DNA of 64,000 bases from Neobacillus sp. CF12. Its GTDB lineage: Bacteria; Bacillota; Bacilli; Bacillales; Cytobacillaceae. Below are positions 45,618 through 54,602 of the stretch, piece by piece. The stretch covers positions 738,501-802,500 of the forward strand of contig NZ_JAUCEU010000007.1 of assembly GCF_030348765.1 (NCBI RefSeq), read 5' to 3'. Every line of letters starts with the position of its first letter. Position 1 is the first letter of the stretch. The notes under the pieces were generated by a model. It had not been told where the DNA came from, did no database searches, and worked only from the letters and a program-made list of their open reading frames with translations. Made by a program: the position numbers and the translations under genes.

Positions 45618-46856
45618 CTACTCATCTTCAATTGGCACAAATATTCGTTGTTTGTTATTTTCGGTAGGAATATAAAGAATTTCTATTTCTTTAAATGGTA
45701 TTTCAACGACTTCATCAATAATTTTATCAATTCCATCGCTTTCCTTGTTTTGTTTCATACCTTTTTTTACTGTGCTCAATTTATTTCTTTCTAAATCAAC
45801 TTTTTCTTTTGCTTTATTTACATCGATTTTAGATTTACCAGCAACAACCGTCTTAATTCCAATTTCAGCTAAAATGCCCCAACCAGTAGAACTATAATTA
45901 TCAGTTAATTTATCTAATGATTTTTTAAATTTTTTATTTTTATCAACCAATTCGTTAATACTCCGCTGCTGTATCATTGAATAGATCTTCTCAACTTCTA
46001 ATTCATACTTATGATAAAAACCATTAGCATAATTTTGTTTTAATTGCCTTGTTAGTCCATTAATAATTTCTATTTGACCACCGATCTTCATTCTTGTTCC
46101 AATCTCAATTAGTTCTGCCAACAAAGATAATTTACTAGCCTCAAAAGCAATTGTGAAATCAATATCCGAAAGTTTCTTTTCCTCTTTTCCTTGTCTTTTC
46201 AAACGATATATATATTCTTCATGAATTTCATCTGTAGTTTTTTTATAGTTCCTAATAGCAGATAAATCAGTAGTATCAACAAATTCTCTATTTGCAATTT
46301 CATACAAACCCTTTCTAGCTGCAATCAAACGTCCAATGTTTGTATCATGATGAATATTTAGAAGTTCTTCCAATTTCGCATCCATATCTTTAATTTGAGC
46401 ATTAATTTTTTGCAAATAATATGTCCCTGAAACAGCTGACATCACTTGCATTCCTGCTGAAAGAATAATTGCTGGATTCACTGAAGCACTTAAACCAACG
46501 TCAGCAAAACCAGCGTGCTCAACTAAACGTCCAGACGTGTCTCGCACCATTGTTGATGTAGTTCCATTTGCAAATTTAGATAAATTGGCGGGATTTGTAG
46601 TTGCAGCAAACAAGCCATTAGGTGCTTGTTTTGCAATTTGAGCTAAAGTCATTCCTTGATTAGCAACTTGCAATGCCGTCTGTGAAACGTTACCCGTCAT
46701 CAATGACAAGTCAGTTACAAAGACCTCCTTGTATTTTTTCTTTGCTTCCAATTTATCATCAGTTACTTTTTCTAAAGAAAGCTCACCGCCTATAGGGCTA
46801 GAGACAACAATTTCATTGATTTCATTTGAGTTATTTAACATTTTATCTTCAGACAT
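45618..46856 (-). CDS. 412-residue protein with hydrophobic core helix and coiled coils
   Basis: AGGAGA precedes ATG 46856. The centre (about 120-150, SVNPAIILSAGMQVMSAVSG) is hydrophobic enough for one membrane or pore helix. It is followed by coiled-coil-like stretches (KINAQIKDMDAKLEELLNIH) and long charged helices to residue 380. The N-terminus is polar with no signal. The shape, a central hydrophobic hairpin flanked by helices, recalls cytoplasmic pore-forming or membrane-remodelling proteins. It stands alone just downstream of McrBC. No family recognised. Confidence 0.65.
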   Translation of the reverse strand: MSEDKMLNNSNEINEIVVSSPIGGELSLEKVTDDKLEAKKKYKEVFVTDLSLMTGNVSQTALQVANQGMTLAQIAKQAPNGLFAATTNPANLSKFANGTTSTMVRDTSGRLVEHAGFADVGLSASVNPAIILSAGMQVMSAVSGTYYLQKINAQIKDMDAKLEELLNIHHDTNIGRLIAARKGLYEIANREFVDTTDLSAIRNYKKTTDEIHEEYIYRLKRQGKEEKKLSDIDFTIAFEASKLSLLAELIEIGTRMKIGGQIEIINGLTRQLKQNYANGFYHKYELEVEKIYSMIQQRSINELVDKNKKFKKSLDKLTDNYSSTGWGILAEIGIKTVVAGKSKIDVNKAKEKVDLERNKLSTVKKGMKQNKESDGIDKIIDEVVEIPFKEIEILYIPTENNKQRIFVPIEDE

Positions 46857-46907
46857 TTAAACTATCTCCTCGGTCTTTTCATTAAATATATTATACCAAA
46901 GGGGCTG

Positions 46908-48218
46908 CTACAATGTTCGTATCAGTTCCTCCTCGTGAATCGACTGCTTAGCCCCACATGAAGAGCTTTTACTAACTATAGAAGCCTCCTCGGTTCCAAG
47001 TCTAACCATCTTCTCTACTATCATCCCAATCCGCTTCTCAATCTCCTCCCTTCTCAACCCCCTGTCCAGCTGCAGGCTCCACTGATGAATCGTAAACGAA
47101 CTGTTTTTAATTGAATCACTCCGCTCTCCTCCGCCTGCATACAGCAAAATGCCGTGTTCTGCTCTTCTTGCCGTCAAGTAAGCGAGCATCTGAAAGACGT
47201 TGCTGTTAATCGAAGAATCTTCTCGTCGTGAGATATATTTTAAGTCCAGTATGATCTCGCGGCCGTCTCTTGTTTTTATTACTACATCAGGGATAATCCT
47301 GATTTTCCCTCCTTCAGCGAGGGAGTCATGCTTTTGTAGGCTTACTTGCATGCCGTACCTACCCAGCTCCTTTGTCAGCCGTTTTCCGATATACATTTCA
47401 AACAGCTCGTTCATATCAAGAAGAAAAGAGCTGCTTTTCCTGTCGCCAAGCTCAAAGCTAAGTGCTGACGCCTGCCAATATAATATCGCCCACTGAAAGG
47501 CAGGCTTGTAATGCATATTCAGTCTTGTTACCGGAAGAAGCTCAATTTCCTTCAGCTGTTCTGCCGGGACAGTGCTGTTTTTCAATGTAAAGCTGTCTAA
47601 CTCCCTGCCGAATATATTCCTTAACTCCCGCAAATCCTTCAATACAATTGGATCCTCGTACTCTCTATGAAGCATATCAGCTAGGGCGCAGACGATAATA
47701 TAGTTTTCCTTCACATTTTCGGTTAGTTCGTCGTACCGGCAGTCAAACTGGTAATCATGCTTCAGCCAAAGCTGGAGAGTACGTTGCGCATGAAGTTGTC
47801 CCCTCACAGCCCGAAGGGGTGCTTTCTCAGTAATATACCCCTTTTTGATTCCCTGGGAGTATATCTTCTTACATTCATGGAGGAAAAATTTAACTACCCA
47901 TTCCAGATCGCCCAGCTGTTTTTGAAAACCTGTTTCTGTTCTGCTCCATTGGACAGAACTCAAATCATAGGCAGCTGCAAGCCAGTCCCAGATGACTGGG
48001 AGATCCACATTTGGAGAGATCCTGAACGTATAATTTCCCACGCGAAACACCCCTGCAACTGCTCCAGTCCGTAGGCTGTAATGGCTTTCCCTGCCTGTAT
48101 GCTGCAGTTGCATAACATTGGAATATGCCTGCATTAGTTTGACCGCTGTCTCTTCCGGCAGATATACATCGTTCACCTGTTCATATTCTTTCAGCTCGAT
48201 TACTTGTTCATCACTCAT
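46908..48218 (-). CDS. mcrC: McrC: nuclease subunit of methylation-dependent restriction
   Basis: 436 residues from MSDEQVIELKEY (48218); a GTG at 48230 is an alternative. The N-terminal half (GAVAGVFRVGNYTFRISPNV, APLRAVRGQL) is typical of McrC, and the C-terminal PD-(D/E)XK reads RIIPDVVIKTRDGREIILDL followed by KY. McrC binds the McrB hexamer, stimulates its NTPase and cuts DNA bearing modified cytosine. It overlaps the mcrB stop by eight bases. Confidence 0.9.
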   Translation of the reverse strand: MSDEQVIELKEYEQVNDVYLPEETAVKLMQAYSNVMQLQHTGRESHYSLRTGAVAGVFRVGNYTFRISPNVDLPVIWDWLAAAYDLSSVQWSRTETGFQKQLGDLEWVVKFFLHECKKIYSQGIKKGYITEKAPLRAVRGQLHAQRTLQLWLKHDYQFDCRYDELTENVKENYIIVCALADMLHREYEDPIVLKDLRELRNIFGRELDSFTLKNSTVPAEQLKEIELLPVTRLNMHYKPAFQWAILYWQASALSFELGDRKSSSFLLDMNELFEMYIGKRLTKELGRYGMQVSLQKHDSLAEGGKIRIIPDVVIKTRDGREIILDLKYISRREDSSINSNVFQMLAYLTARRAEHGILLYAGGGERSDSIKNSSFTIHQWSLQLDRGLRREEIEKRIGMIVEKMVRLGTEEASIVSKSSSCGAKQSIHEEELIRTL

Positions 48219-50574
48219 TCTCTTCAGCACCGTTCTCTAGCATAAAATCAAGCTCGAACTGCTCCAGCTTCTGCCTGTCATGGACAAAGCACTCCTCCAG
48301 GTAAGGCATAATCTGATATTTCCAGATACGCCTCAGCTTCTCCATAGAAAGATCCTGCCCAATAAAATAACTGTGGCCGATAGAAATATCAGGATCACCG
48401 ATCATACTATTCACTTTTTGCACTAAATCAGCTACCCAGGCCAACTCCGGCTCATTGTCCAAAAGATAATTCTTCAGGACGCCCTCTGTCTCCTTCGCAG
48501 AAAATGGAATGAACTGAAACCTTCTCCTTAAAGCGAAATCAATTTGCGCCAACGAGCGGTCAGCAGTGTTCATCGTTCCGATTACGTATATATTTTCAGG
48601 CACAATCAATTTCTTTTTCGAATAAGGCAGCGGTACAGACGTATTCCGGTACTCCAGGGCATACAGGAGCTCCCCGAATACCTTCGCTGTGTTTGCCCGG
48701 TTGATCTCATCAATGATCAGCACATATGATTTCTCCTGGTTCTCCGGTTTCCTTGCCTCCTGGCAGAGGAACGTAAAAATGCCGGGCTGCACTTTCACCG
48801 AAAGCTGCTGTGACCCTTCTTCTCCAGCAAGTTCCGGGCGTAGACCTTCAATAAATTCCTCGTATGTGTAGGATGGGTGGAACTGGATCAGCTCAATCCT
48901 CTGCGGCTGCTGGGTTAAAATTTTTGCGAGGCGCTGTGCGATAAAGGTTTTTCCCGTCCCTGGCGGCCCGTAAAAAATGACCTGCCGTTTTTCGGTGAGG
49001 AGCTCGAGCCATTCCTCCATGCTTTCTTTGCTTACATATGTTTCCTTCACTGCATCCTCAATTGTGTACGGCTTTCTGCTCCCGGTTCGCTTCTGGAGAA
49101 ACGATTTTAGCTCACTGATAAATTCCCTGTCATCAAGAGCCTGGACAGCTTTCCCTTTCTGCAGTTCGCCTTCTTCATTTACCGTGTACAGATCCGCATG
49201 ATAAAGCTCCTCATCCTCCCAAATTATCATCAGGCTCATCATATCTTCCTTCGCCTCGCCCCTGTATTGCCAGATGAGATTGTCCGCGTATTTTTCGTTG
49301 AGTCCCGCTTCCTCCCAGTCGGCCGTCTGCATTTGTGAAAACTTATAACCTTCTTCAAAAAGCACGTCCCGGATTTGAAGCGCGAATTCATCTTCTTCGA
49401 TTGGGTCAGTACCGTCCCCGTCTGGGTTGGGCTCTGCTTCAGATATCGTGGTCACATAGTATAAGAAGCTACTAATCGACATCATATCAAGCTCATATGT
49501 TTCCCTTGACGATTTCACAATGTCTTTATTTAGCTCATAAAGCTTATTGACGAAAAGTAAATACCTATTATGTTCGGCAGCCTGTGAGTCCTTGGCCAGA
49601 CTGTAGCCTAAATATTCAAGACCTTCCCGGCTGGCTTTATAATAGATCGGATATTTATCTATGCCCTGGATGCCCCAGAAAAAGCTGAGGAAGAAGGTCA
49701 TATATTTTATCGTCGGGCATTTTTGCGGTGGAAAACCTTGCTCGATCGCCTTTTTCTTCAGTTTTTTAATATAACCTCCAAAACGCTCGTATTTTTCTTT
49801 CGTCCAGCTGAAGTCTCCTTTTTCATGAGCCGGGATGTCAATTGCTGTTAAAAATTCATCTTGAAGCTGGCGGACGGTTTCGGTGTACTCCGCCATATTG
49901 TACAGCAGGTTAAAGAACATCTGTCCAGAAAAGCCGCTGAATCCCCATAAGTTAATGCGTTCCCCTTCAAATTCCAGCTTTGCTTTCGTCTTTTGGTCAA
50001 CCTTTTTCTTAAACTCTAATATATCGATCTTGCCGTTCCGTAGTTCGTCCAGCTCTGTGAAATTAGAAATGAACATCAATCTCTCTTGAAAAATGAAGTG
50101 GTTCCTTAATCGCACTGTTTCGTCTTTATCATATAAGTGGACCCACTCCTCTAGGGATCTCGTTTTATATCCCACTGTCTCTTCCTTTACAGTGGAGCCC
50201 TTGTACAGTTCGTCCTTCAGTAAGGCTACAAGTTTATCGATATCTTCATTTGAAGTAATCATGATATCCGTTTTTTGATTTCCTAACTCAATGCCGGATT
50301 TTCTCACATCAGCCATGTTCACCTTATTCGTTAAAATCACATGAACATGCTTATATCTTTTTCTCGGCGCTGCAACAACAATTCTCTGCCCTTTTGAATA
50401 GTAAAGCATCCTCCCGTACCCCCGCTCAGGTGTGGGGCTGTCGGCAGAAGAATCTACAATATCATTATTGAATAGCTGCTTCTCCAGATACTCCATTAAA
50501 CTCTCGGATTCTTTATTAGCCTGATAAATTTTCTTCGTTTCAGACTCGTTCCAGCGAATTCCCTTATTCACCAC
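48211..50574 (-). CDS. mcrB: McrB: AAA+ GTPase of methylation-dependent restriction
   Basis: 787 residues. The N-terminal region (about 1-190) resembles the MrcB/DUF3578 DNA-recognition domain (GRMLYYSKGQRIVVAAPRKR). The C-terminal AAA+ motor has Walker A IFYGPPGTGKTFIAQRL, Walker B VLIIDEINRANTAKVFGEL, the McrB signature MNTADRSLAQIDFALRRRF, and an arginine finger in the same run. The protein is the DNA-binding translocase of a type IV system that restricts DNA with modified cytosine. Codon use is more GC-rich than in neighbours, so it was probably acquired separately. Confidence 0.92.
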   Translation of the reverse strand: MVNKGIRWNESETKKIYQANKESESLMEYLEKQLFNNDIVDSSADSPTPERGYGRMLYYSKGQRIVVAAPRKRYKHVHVILTNKVNMADVRKSGIELGNQKTDIMITSNEDIDKLVALLKDELYKGSTVKEETVGYKTRSLEEWVHLYDKDETVRLRNHFIFQERLMFISNFTELDELRNGKIDILEFKKKVDQKTKAKLEFEGERINLWGFSGFSGQMFFNLLYNMAEYTETVRQLQDEFLTAIDIPAHEKGDFSWTKEKYERFGGYIKKLKKKAIEQGFPPQKCPTIKYMTFFLSFFWGIQGIDKYPIYYKASREGLEYLGYSLAKDSQAAEHNRYLLFVNKLYELNKDIVKSSRETYELDMMSISSFLYYVTTISEAEPNPDGDGTDPIEEDEFALQIRDVLFEEGYKFSQMQTADWEEAGLNEKYADNLIWQYRGEAKEDMMSLMIIWEDEELYHADLYTVNEEGELQKGKAVQALDDREFISELKSFLQKRTGSRKPYTIEDAVKETYVSKESMEEWLELLTEKRQVIFYGPPGTGKTFIAQRLAKILTQQPQRIELIQFHPSYTYEEFIEGLRPELAGEEGSQQLSVKVQPGIFTFLCQEARKPENQEKSYVLIIDEINRANTAKVFGELLYALEYRNTSVPLPYSKKKLIVPENIYVIGTMNTADRSLAQIDFALRRRFQFIPFSAKETEGVLKNYLLDNEPELAWVADLVQKVNSMIGDPDISIGHSYFIGQDLSMEKLRRIWKYQIMPYLEECFVHDRQKLEQFELDFMLENGAEENE

Positions 50575-50657
50575 GAAAAACCGCCTCCTGTATTGCTTTA
50601 TGTATTAGGTACACATTTCGACATTTAGAAAAAAATTCCTGCCGATAAGCCAAAAGT

Positions 50658-50719
50658 GGGACACAGGGACAGGTTCACTGCCCCCGAAAATTTAGGGACA
50701 CGGTACTGTCCCTCTGTCC
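50658..50719. repeat. REP-like GGGACA hairpin element
   Basis: GGGACACAGGGACAGG near the left end and GTACTGTCCCTCTGTCC near the right end give an imperfect 60-base hairpin. Such GGGACAG elements are dispersed in Bacillaceae genomes and resemble REP/IS200-related repeats. The rest of 50575-51200 has the CCACAATC hairpin at 51088 and no gene. Confidence 0.5.
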
Positions 50720-51200
50720 ATTGTCATCCCTTTAAGTGCCAGCTGTAATTTAAATTAAAATTCTCGATCTTAAGTCGCAGAATTAAGAATAATAACTTTT
50801 TCACCCCTAATAAACACTGGAAAATTATGCCTGAAAACTTTGAAGCGAAAATAATGGAGCATAAATTGCGAGTAAAAAGCCGAAGAAGGGGCATAAACAT
50901 CTGCTCCGCTAAAGGGGAAACTCCAATGGCTGAAAGTGTTGCTATTGAGCCATTAAACAGATTACGAAATACGTGTATCAGCAGGACAGAACAGTTCTAT
51001 TAGTATCTAACAAGTAATTTTAACTCATATAATAAATGAAGATACTTGTTGCACAGTATAGGTCTACTACGTAATACATGAGTTGCACCACAATCCGTCC
51101 CGATTGTGGAACAAGTTAAAAATTTTTTCTTCAACTAACCTGCTGCTAGTTAGTTGAATAAAAAAATGCCACCCTATAGATAAGGTTGACTCAAGTATAA

Positions 51201-51420
51201 TCAATTCAAAACCTTCACTCCGACTACAATATCGAATGCCACCCGCTCGAATTCGCCAGGCTTCACCTCAATTCGAAGTTCATGAGTTATCGGATCAACG
51301 TAACGAACACCACCTGTAATGTCGTGAGTAAATCCGTCATCCCATACGGTTAGCTTTACTGCATGATTATATTCTGTGGCGTAAGCTATCCGCAGGTCAA
51401 ACTCCTCCTTCTGATAACGT
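51201..51420 (-). pseudogene. C-terminal fragment of a possible phage protein
   Basis: The minus strand reads YQKEEFDLRIAYATEYNHAV, then KLTVWDDGFTHDITGGVRYV, then GEFERVAFDIVVGVKVLN and a stop at 51201, with no start codon. The beta-rich text resembles a domain of a phage structural protein. It is cut off at 51420, exactly where plus-strand coding begins, suggesting a junction. Confidence 0.45.
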
Positions 51421-51423
51421 TAC

Positions 51424-51669
51424 TTGGAAGGTTCTCAGGCAACATTACCTATTTCAAATTTGGTGGTTGAGGTATTTAGAGCTTCTAATCCTGATGACAA
51501 ATTAGTTGGAATTACAAATTACCGAGGAGAAGTTACCTTTAAAATTGATAGTGGTTCGTATGAGATAGTTGTTCTAGGTAACAAATACAAATATTATAAA
51601 GGTGCTTATGATCAACTTCACGAATTTGAGACAGGTTCAACAATACAAACTGAAAGTTTTGGTAATTAG
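51424..51669 (+). pseudogene. Ig-like domain fragment
   Basis: The frame VTLEGSQATLPISNLVVEVF to GSTIQTESFGN has no ribosome site and opens at the junction near 51420. The text ISNLVVEVFRASNPDDKLVG, then GITNYRGEVTFKIDSGSYEI resembles a carboxypeptidase-regulatory/SpaA-like Ig domain, usually a C-terminal module. A terminator hairpin (AAAGGTAGC / GCTACCTTT) follows at 51679-51703, so this is the 3' end of a lost larger gene. Confidence 0.45.
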
Positions 51670-51854
51670 AAATTAGGAAAGGTAGCCTAAAGCGTAGCTA
51701 CCTTTTTTTAATTTCTAATTGACCAATCCTATACTTTTCCAATCGTATTTAATCACTCTCACTAGCAAAGGAATATATTGGTTTATCTCAAATTCAATAA
51801 AACTATTTATAATAATATCATATACAAAAACATTATATTTAAGAGGTTTGGCAA

Positions 51855-52166
51855 ATGTATGTAAGCAAAACAGAGTATAATGCAGCGGTTGGTTGTCTCG
51901 GATTTTTTGGCATTATGATAGGGATTTTTGCCTTTATTGGGATTGGGTTTTGGGTTTTGGATGGTTTTCTGGGAATAGTAACAGAAAATTCGTTTATCAA
52001 TATTATTTTATTATTTCTAACTCTATTACTTTTTGGAATTGTATTATTCGTTATAGCTGGAGTTATAATGAGTCTTGGATATTTATTATTGTTTTATGTC
52101 GCTAAGAAGTTTGAGGAAAGGGAGTCATCCAGCGAACAAAAAAACACTAGTGCTAGTGAATACTAG
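51855..52166 (+). CDS. small membrane protein with three hydrophobic segments
   Basis: 103 residues; AGAGGTTT upstream of ATG. Hydrophobic segments are CLGFFGIMIGIFAFIGIGFW, IILLFLTLLLFGIVLFVIAG and VIMSLGYLLLFYVAK, followed by an acidic/Ser tail. No family recognised. A hairpin terminator (AACACTAGT / ACTAGTGTT) overlaps the stop codon at 52140-52172. Confidence 0.6.
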   Translation: MYVSKTEYNAAVGCLGFFGIMIGIFAFIGIGFWVLDGFLGIVTENSFINIILLFLTLLLFGIVLFVIAGVIMSLGYLLLFYVAKKFEERESSSEQKNTSASEY

Positions 52167-52196
52167 TGTTTCTTTTCTTATAAAATAATTGCTTAA

Positions 52197-52486
52197 TTAA
52201 CTATTTCTAGAATGTTTTGTCCTTTTCATATATCCAGTTCTAATTAGCCTATGAAAATCATCTTTTGGATGTTTCCTTATTACGGATGAAACATAGTGAA
52301 TATCGATTCCAGTATATCCACTTGCATTTATAATCTTAGTTACTGCTGCAATACTGTTTGTAATTGCATAGTTTTTTATGATGAGTTTTTCTAAGGTATC
52401 AGCTTCATATGTTTCTACCAAAATAATATAATCTTCTAATCTACGATCTCTTCCCTTGCCTTCTCAACAGTAATCAACTTGGTCAA
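52197..52486 (-). pseudogene. frameshifted paralogue of the 98-residue protein
   Basis: From TTG at 52486 (GGAGG upstream) it reads LTKLITVEKAREEI. A one-base shift near 52448 follows, then RRLEDYIILVETYEADTLEK and LIIKNYAITNSIAAV to the stop. It aligns with the protein at 44514 (IGKLQKYITLVEDYQADTLE). It thus lost its frame near the N-terminus; an internal TTG at 52421 could still give 74 residues. Confidence 0.65.
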
Positions 52487-52512
52487 AACGAATCGCCTCC
52501 TTTACGGAAAGA

Positions 52513-52544
52513 TTCGACTTAATTCACAATTCACCTTTTGACAA
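52513..52544 (-). promoter_or_regulatory. paired 0A-box-like sites before the paralogue
   Basis: On the minus strand TTGTCAAA starts at 52544 and AAGTCGAA at 52520, again 24 bases apart, each one or two mismatches from TTGTCGAA. This conserved arrangement with 44458-44489 argues that the sites matter for this gene family. Confidence 0.45.
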
Positions 52545-52556
52545 TATAGTGAACTA

Positions 52557-53309
52557 TTAAAAACGAGATAAAACTACATCGCCTATAGTCTCTTCCTCCT
52601 CTTCATCATCTTCTTTTTTAGTTCCTTGCTTGACACTGAAACTATCCTCTTTTTCCTCGTCTTTTGCTTCCAAAATATCTTTCATTATCTGATTTAATTG
52701 CTTAAAGCTATATTTATTTTGTTGTCGATAATTTACAATTACAAAAATTAAGGAAAATAGGAATGCTAGAAAAGTAAAAATAAAAAAGTTGTTATCTAAA
52801 AGTAAAGCACGATTCTCAGTAGTAATAAAAAATAAAACAAACCCAGCAATCATAGCTAGCACTGAGGCACCTAATCCATGTATTCTTGAAGTTCTATTAC
52901 TAAATGAATTGTACCTTCTAACTAGATCCTTATAAGAAAGCTTTTTATCATGCGTGCCAATAGTCATTAAAGTATCAAAATACCCTTCGATTGTGTACCA
53001 CAGTTCTAAGCCACTTTTATCATAAAGTTGTTGGTTTATTTCATCGATACCCTCAGTTGCTAATGTTACTGTTTTAGTTTTAATAGTCCACCATTTTAGA
53101 CCGTAATAAACTTGATACAAAACATATCCCAATGGTACACCTAATGCTGCGAAAAAGGCAGCAAAACCAGCTACTACAGCTGGATTAGAAAATGAATTTA
53201 ATAAGGTTACTACATCAAATTGGACTACAGTTAACTTAAATATAAATATTGTCATGAAAAATATCCAACCTGGAATACCCCACCGCATAATTTGGAACTC
53301 CGAGTTCAT
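52557..53309 (-). CDS. membrane protein with four hydrophobic segments
   Basis: 250 residues from MNSEFQIMRWG (53309; GAGGGG upstream). Hydrophobic segments: WIFFMTIFIFKLTVVQFD, VVAGFAAFFAALGVPLGYVL, GASVLAMIAGFVLFFIT and FFIFTFLAFLFSLIFVIVN. A cytoplasmic region lies between segments two and three, and the C-terminal tail is highly charged (KDEEKEDSFSV, DDEEEEETIG). No family recognised; possibly a membrane-associated effector or its regulator. Confidence 0.6.
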   Translation of the reverse strand: MNSEFQIMRWGIPGWIFFMTIFIFKLTVVQFDVVTLLNSFSNPAVVAGFAAFFAALGVPLGYVLYQVYYGLKWWTIKTKTVTLATEGIDEINQQLYDKSGLELWYTIEGYFDTLMTIGTHDKKLSYKDLVRRYNSFSNRTSRIHGLGASVLAMIAGFVLFFITTENRALLLDNNFFIFTFLAFLFSLIFVIVNYRQQNKYSFKQLNQIMKDILEAKDEEKEDSFSVKQGTKKEDDEEEEETIGDVVLSRF

Positions 53310-53453
53310 TTGATTTCCCCTCTTCATTATTATATTTAACTAGTACAACCCATATTTTACCACAAAAATTAAGTTATTATATTTTATTTTTATAGGCCTG
53401 ACGCTTATTAACACATCCGGTAAACTAGTGCAAATGAATTGGAGGTGTTTTAT

Positions 53454-53691
53454 ATGAGTTTAATAAACTATGAGAGGAAAGCGGAAATAGTTGAGGAATC
53501 ATTAAAATTTGTGGAGCTTCCATTTGCTTTAGCATTTGCGGATGTTCGTTTAACAAATGGAAAGTGAAGGTAACATTAAAAATATAACTATCGAAGAACA
53601 TCTAGAGTTAGTGGAAAAATATTTTCCTACAGTTAATTTAAAAGATCCAGAACATTTTTTTACTTTCTCGTATCTAATTATTTTGAAGTAA
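53454..53691 (+). other. pair of overlapping short frames, possibly one broken gene
   Basis: GGAGG precedes ATG 53454, which reads MSLINYERKAEIVEESLKFV to a stop at 53567. A second frame from ATG 53557 reads MESEGNIKNITIEEHLELVE to 53691. Both together would make a coherent acidic protein of about 80 residues, so a frameshift near 53557 is likely. A hairpin (AAAGGTGC / GCACCTTT, 53735-53768) ends it. Confidence 0.4.
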
Positions 53692-53846
53692 AGTCCAAGA
53701 ATCCACTTTAGACCGTTTTAATTTGAAGAATATTAAAAGGTGCATACCAGTTATTGATAGCACCTTTTATTCCACCTATTCAAGTTGCGGAAAAAAATAA
53801 AGAAGGATTTTTAATCCATCCTAATGGCTATTGATTTTTAAAATCA

Positions 53847-54602
53847 TTATACATCAACACCGCCATCATCACCGCCACCGCCATCATCACTGCCACCGCC
53901 ATCACTATCGGGATGGCTACAAGAGTGGCTACAAGAGTGACTACATCCCAGAAATTGCTTTGTATCATCATTTTCACGAAATGTCCACAGAGTTTGTGTA
54001 ATCTCAAAACCAGGTTGTAAGGGTTCTTTGGGATTCTGAAGTGCGATTGTCAACATACGTTCTTGTTCATTTTCTGTTTCCAATAAACTTAACAAGCCTT
54101 TAACATTAAATAACTTATATGGTAGTAGGCTAATACCAAATAAGTTTTCCAATTGTGATTCCTTTAAAAAAGAGGCTACTTTATTAAGAAAATCTCCCTT
54201 TTCAATAACTTTCCCAATACTCTCTTTGTAATGGGCAGTATCATTGGTAATAGAAATAAATTCAAGAGGAAACAGCTGTAATTCGGATTTTGCCGTAGTT
54301 CTTGCGAATCCAATCATATAGGGAGTGACTTCGGAACTTTGGATGACTTCAGGCTTAATAGTTATCTTGTTGTTAGAATAATGCCTAACTAGTATCTCTT
54401 TATCAAAGAGATTAAAGTGTTTGTGAAGTAAACACACACCAATCTCTTGGTGCAGATTGTGTTCTTTTATTATCAATCCTAGTTCAGCAATTTTCTTTTT
54501 ATTTTTCTGTAAAAGTCTCTTACTCACTTCAAACTCATGTAAATTCGCAAATACTAGCGGATTATATTGTTGAAGTTCTATATTGTTCTGTTCAAATACC
54601 AT
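53847..54602 (-). CDS. unknown protein with Cys-Ser-His repeat and Gly/Asp tail
   Basis: 251 residues; GGAGGTC precedes ATG. The first 215 residues are soluble and mixed helix and strand (EIGVCLLHKHFNLFDKEIL, YMIGFARTTAKSELQLFPLE). The end is striking: GCSHSCSHSCSHPDSDGG followed by Gly/Asp repeats. Three CSH units could bind copper, zinc or iron; the Gly/Asp tail is disordered. This tail is reminiscent of small metal-binding or peptide-precursor proteins with repeated Cys-Ser-His. I do not recognise a family. Confidence 0.65.
   Translation of the reverse strand: MVFEQNNIELQQYNPLVFANLHEFEVSKRLLQKNKKKIAELGLIIKEHNLHQEIGVCLLHKHFNLFDKEILVRHYSNNKITIKPEVIQSSEVTPYMIGFARTTAKSELQLFPLEFISITNDTAHYKESIGKVIEKGDFLNKVASFLKESQLENLFGISLLPYKLFNVKGLLSLLETENEQERMLTIALQNPKEPLQPGFEITQTLWTFRENDDTKQFLGCSHSCSHSCSHPDSDGGGSDDGGGGDDGGVDV

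Noticed and set aside
48544..50278. Plus-strand ORFs antisense to mcrB
   Set aside because: Antisense shadows of a GC-richer gene; no start signals.
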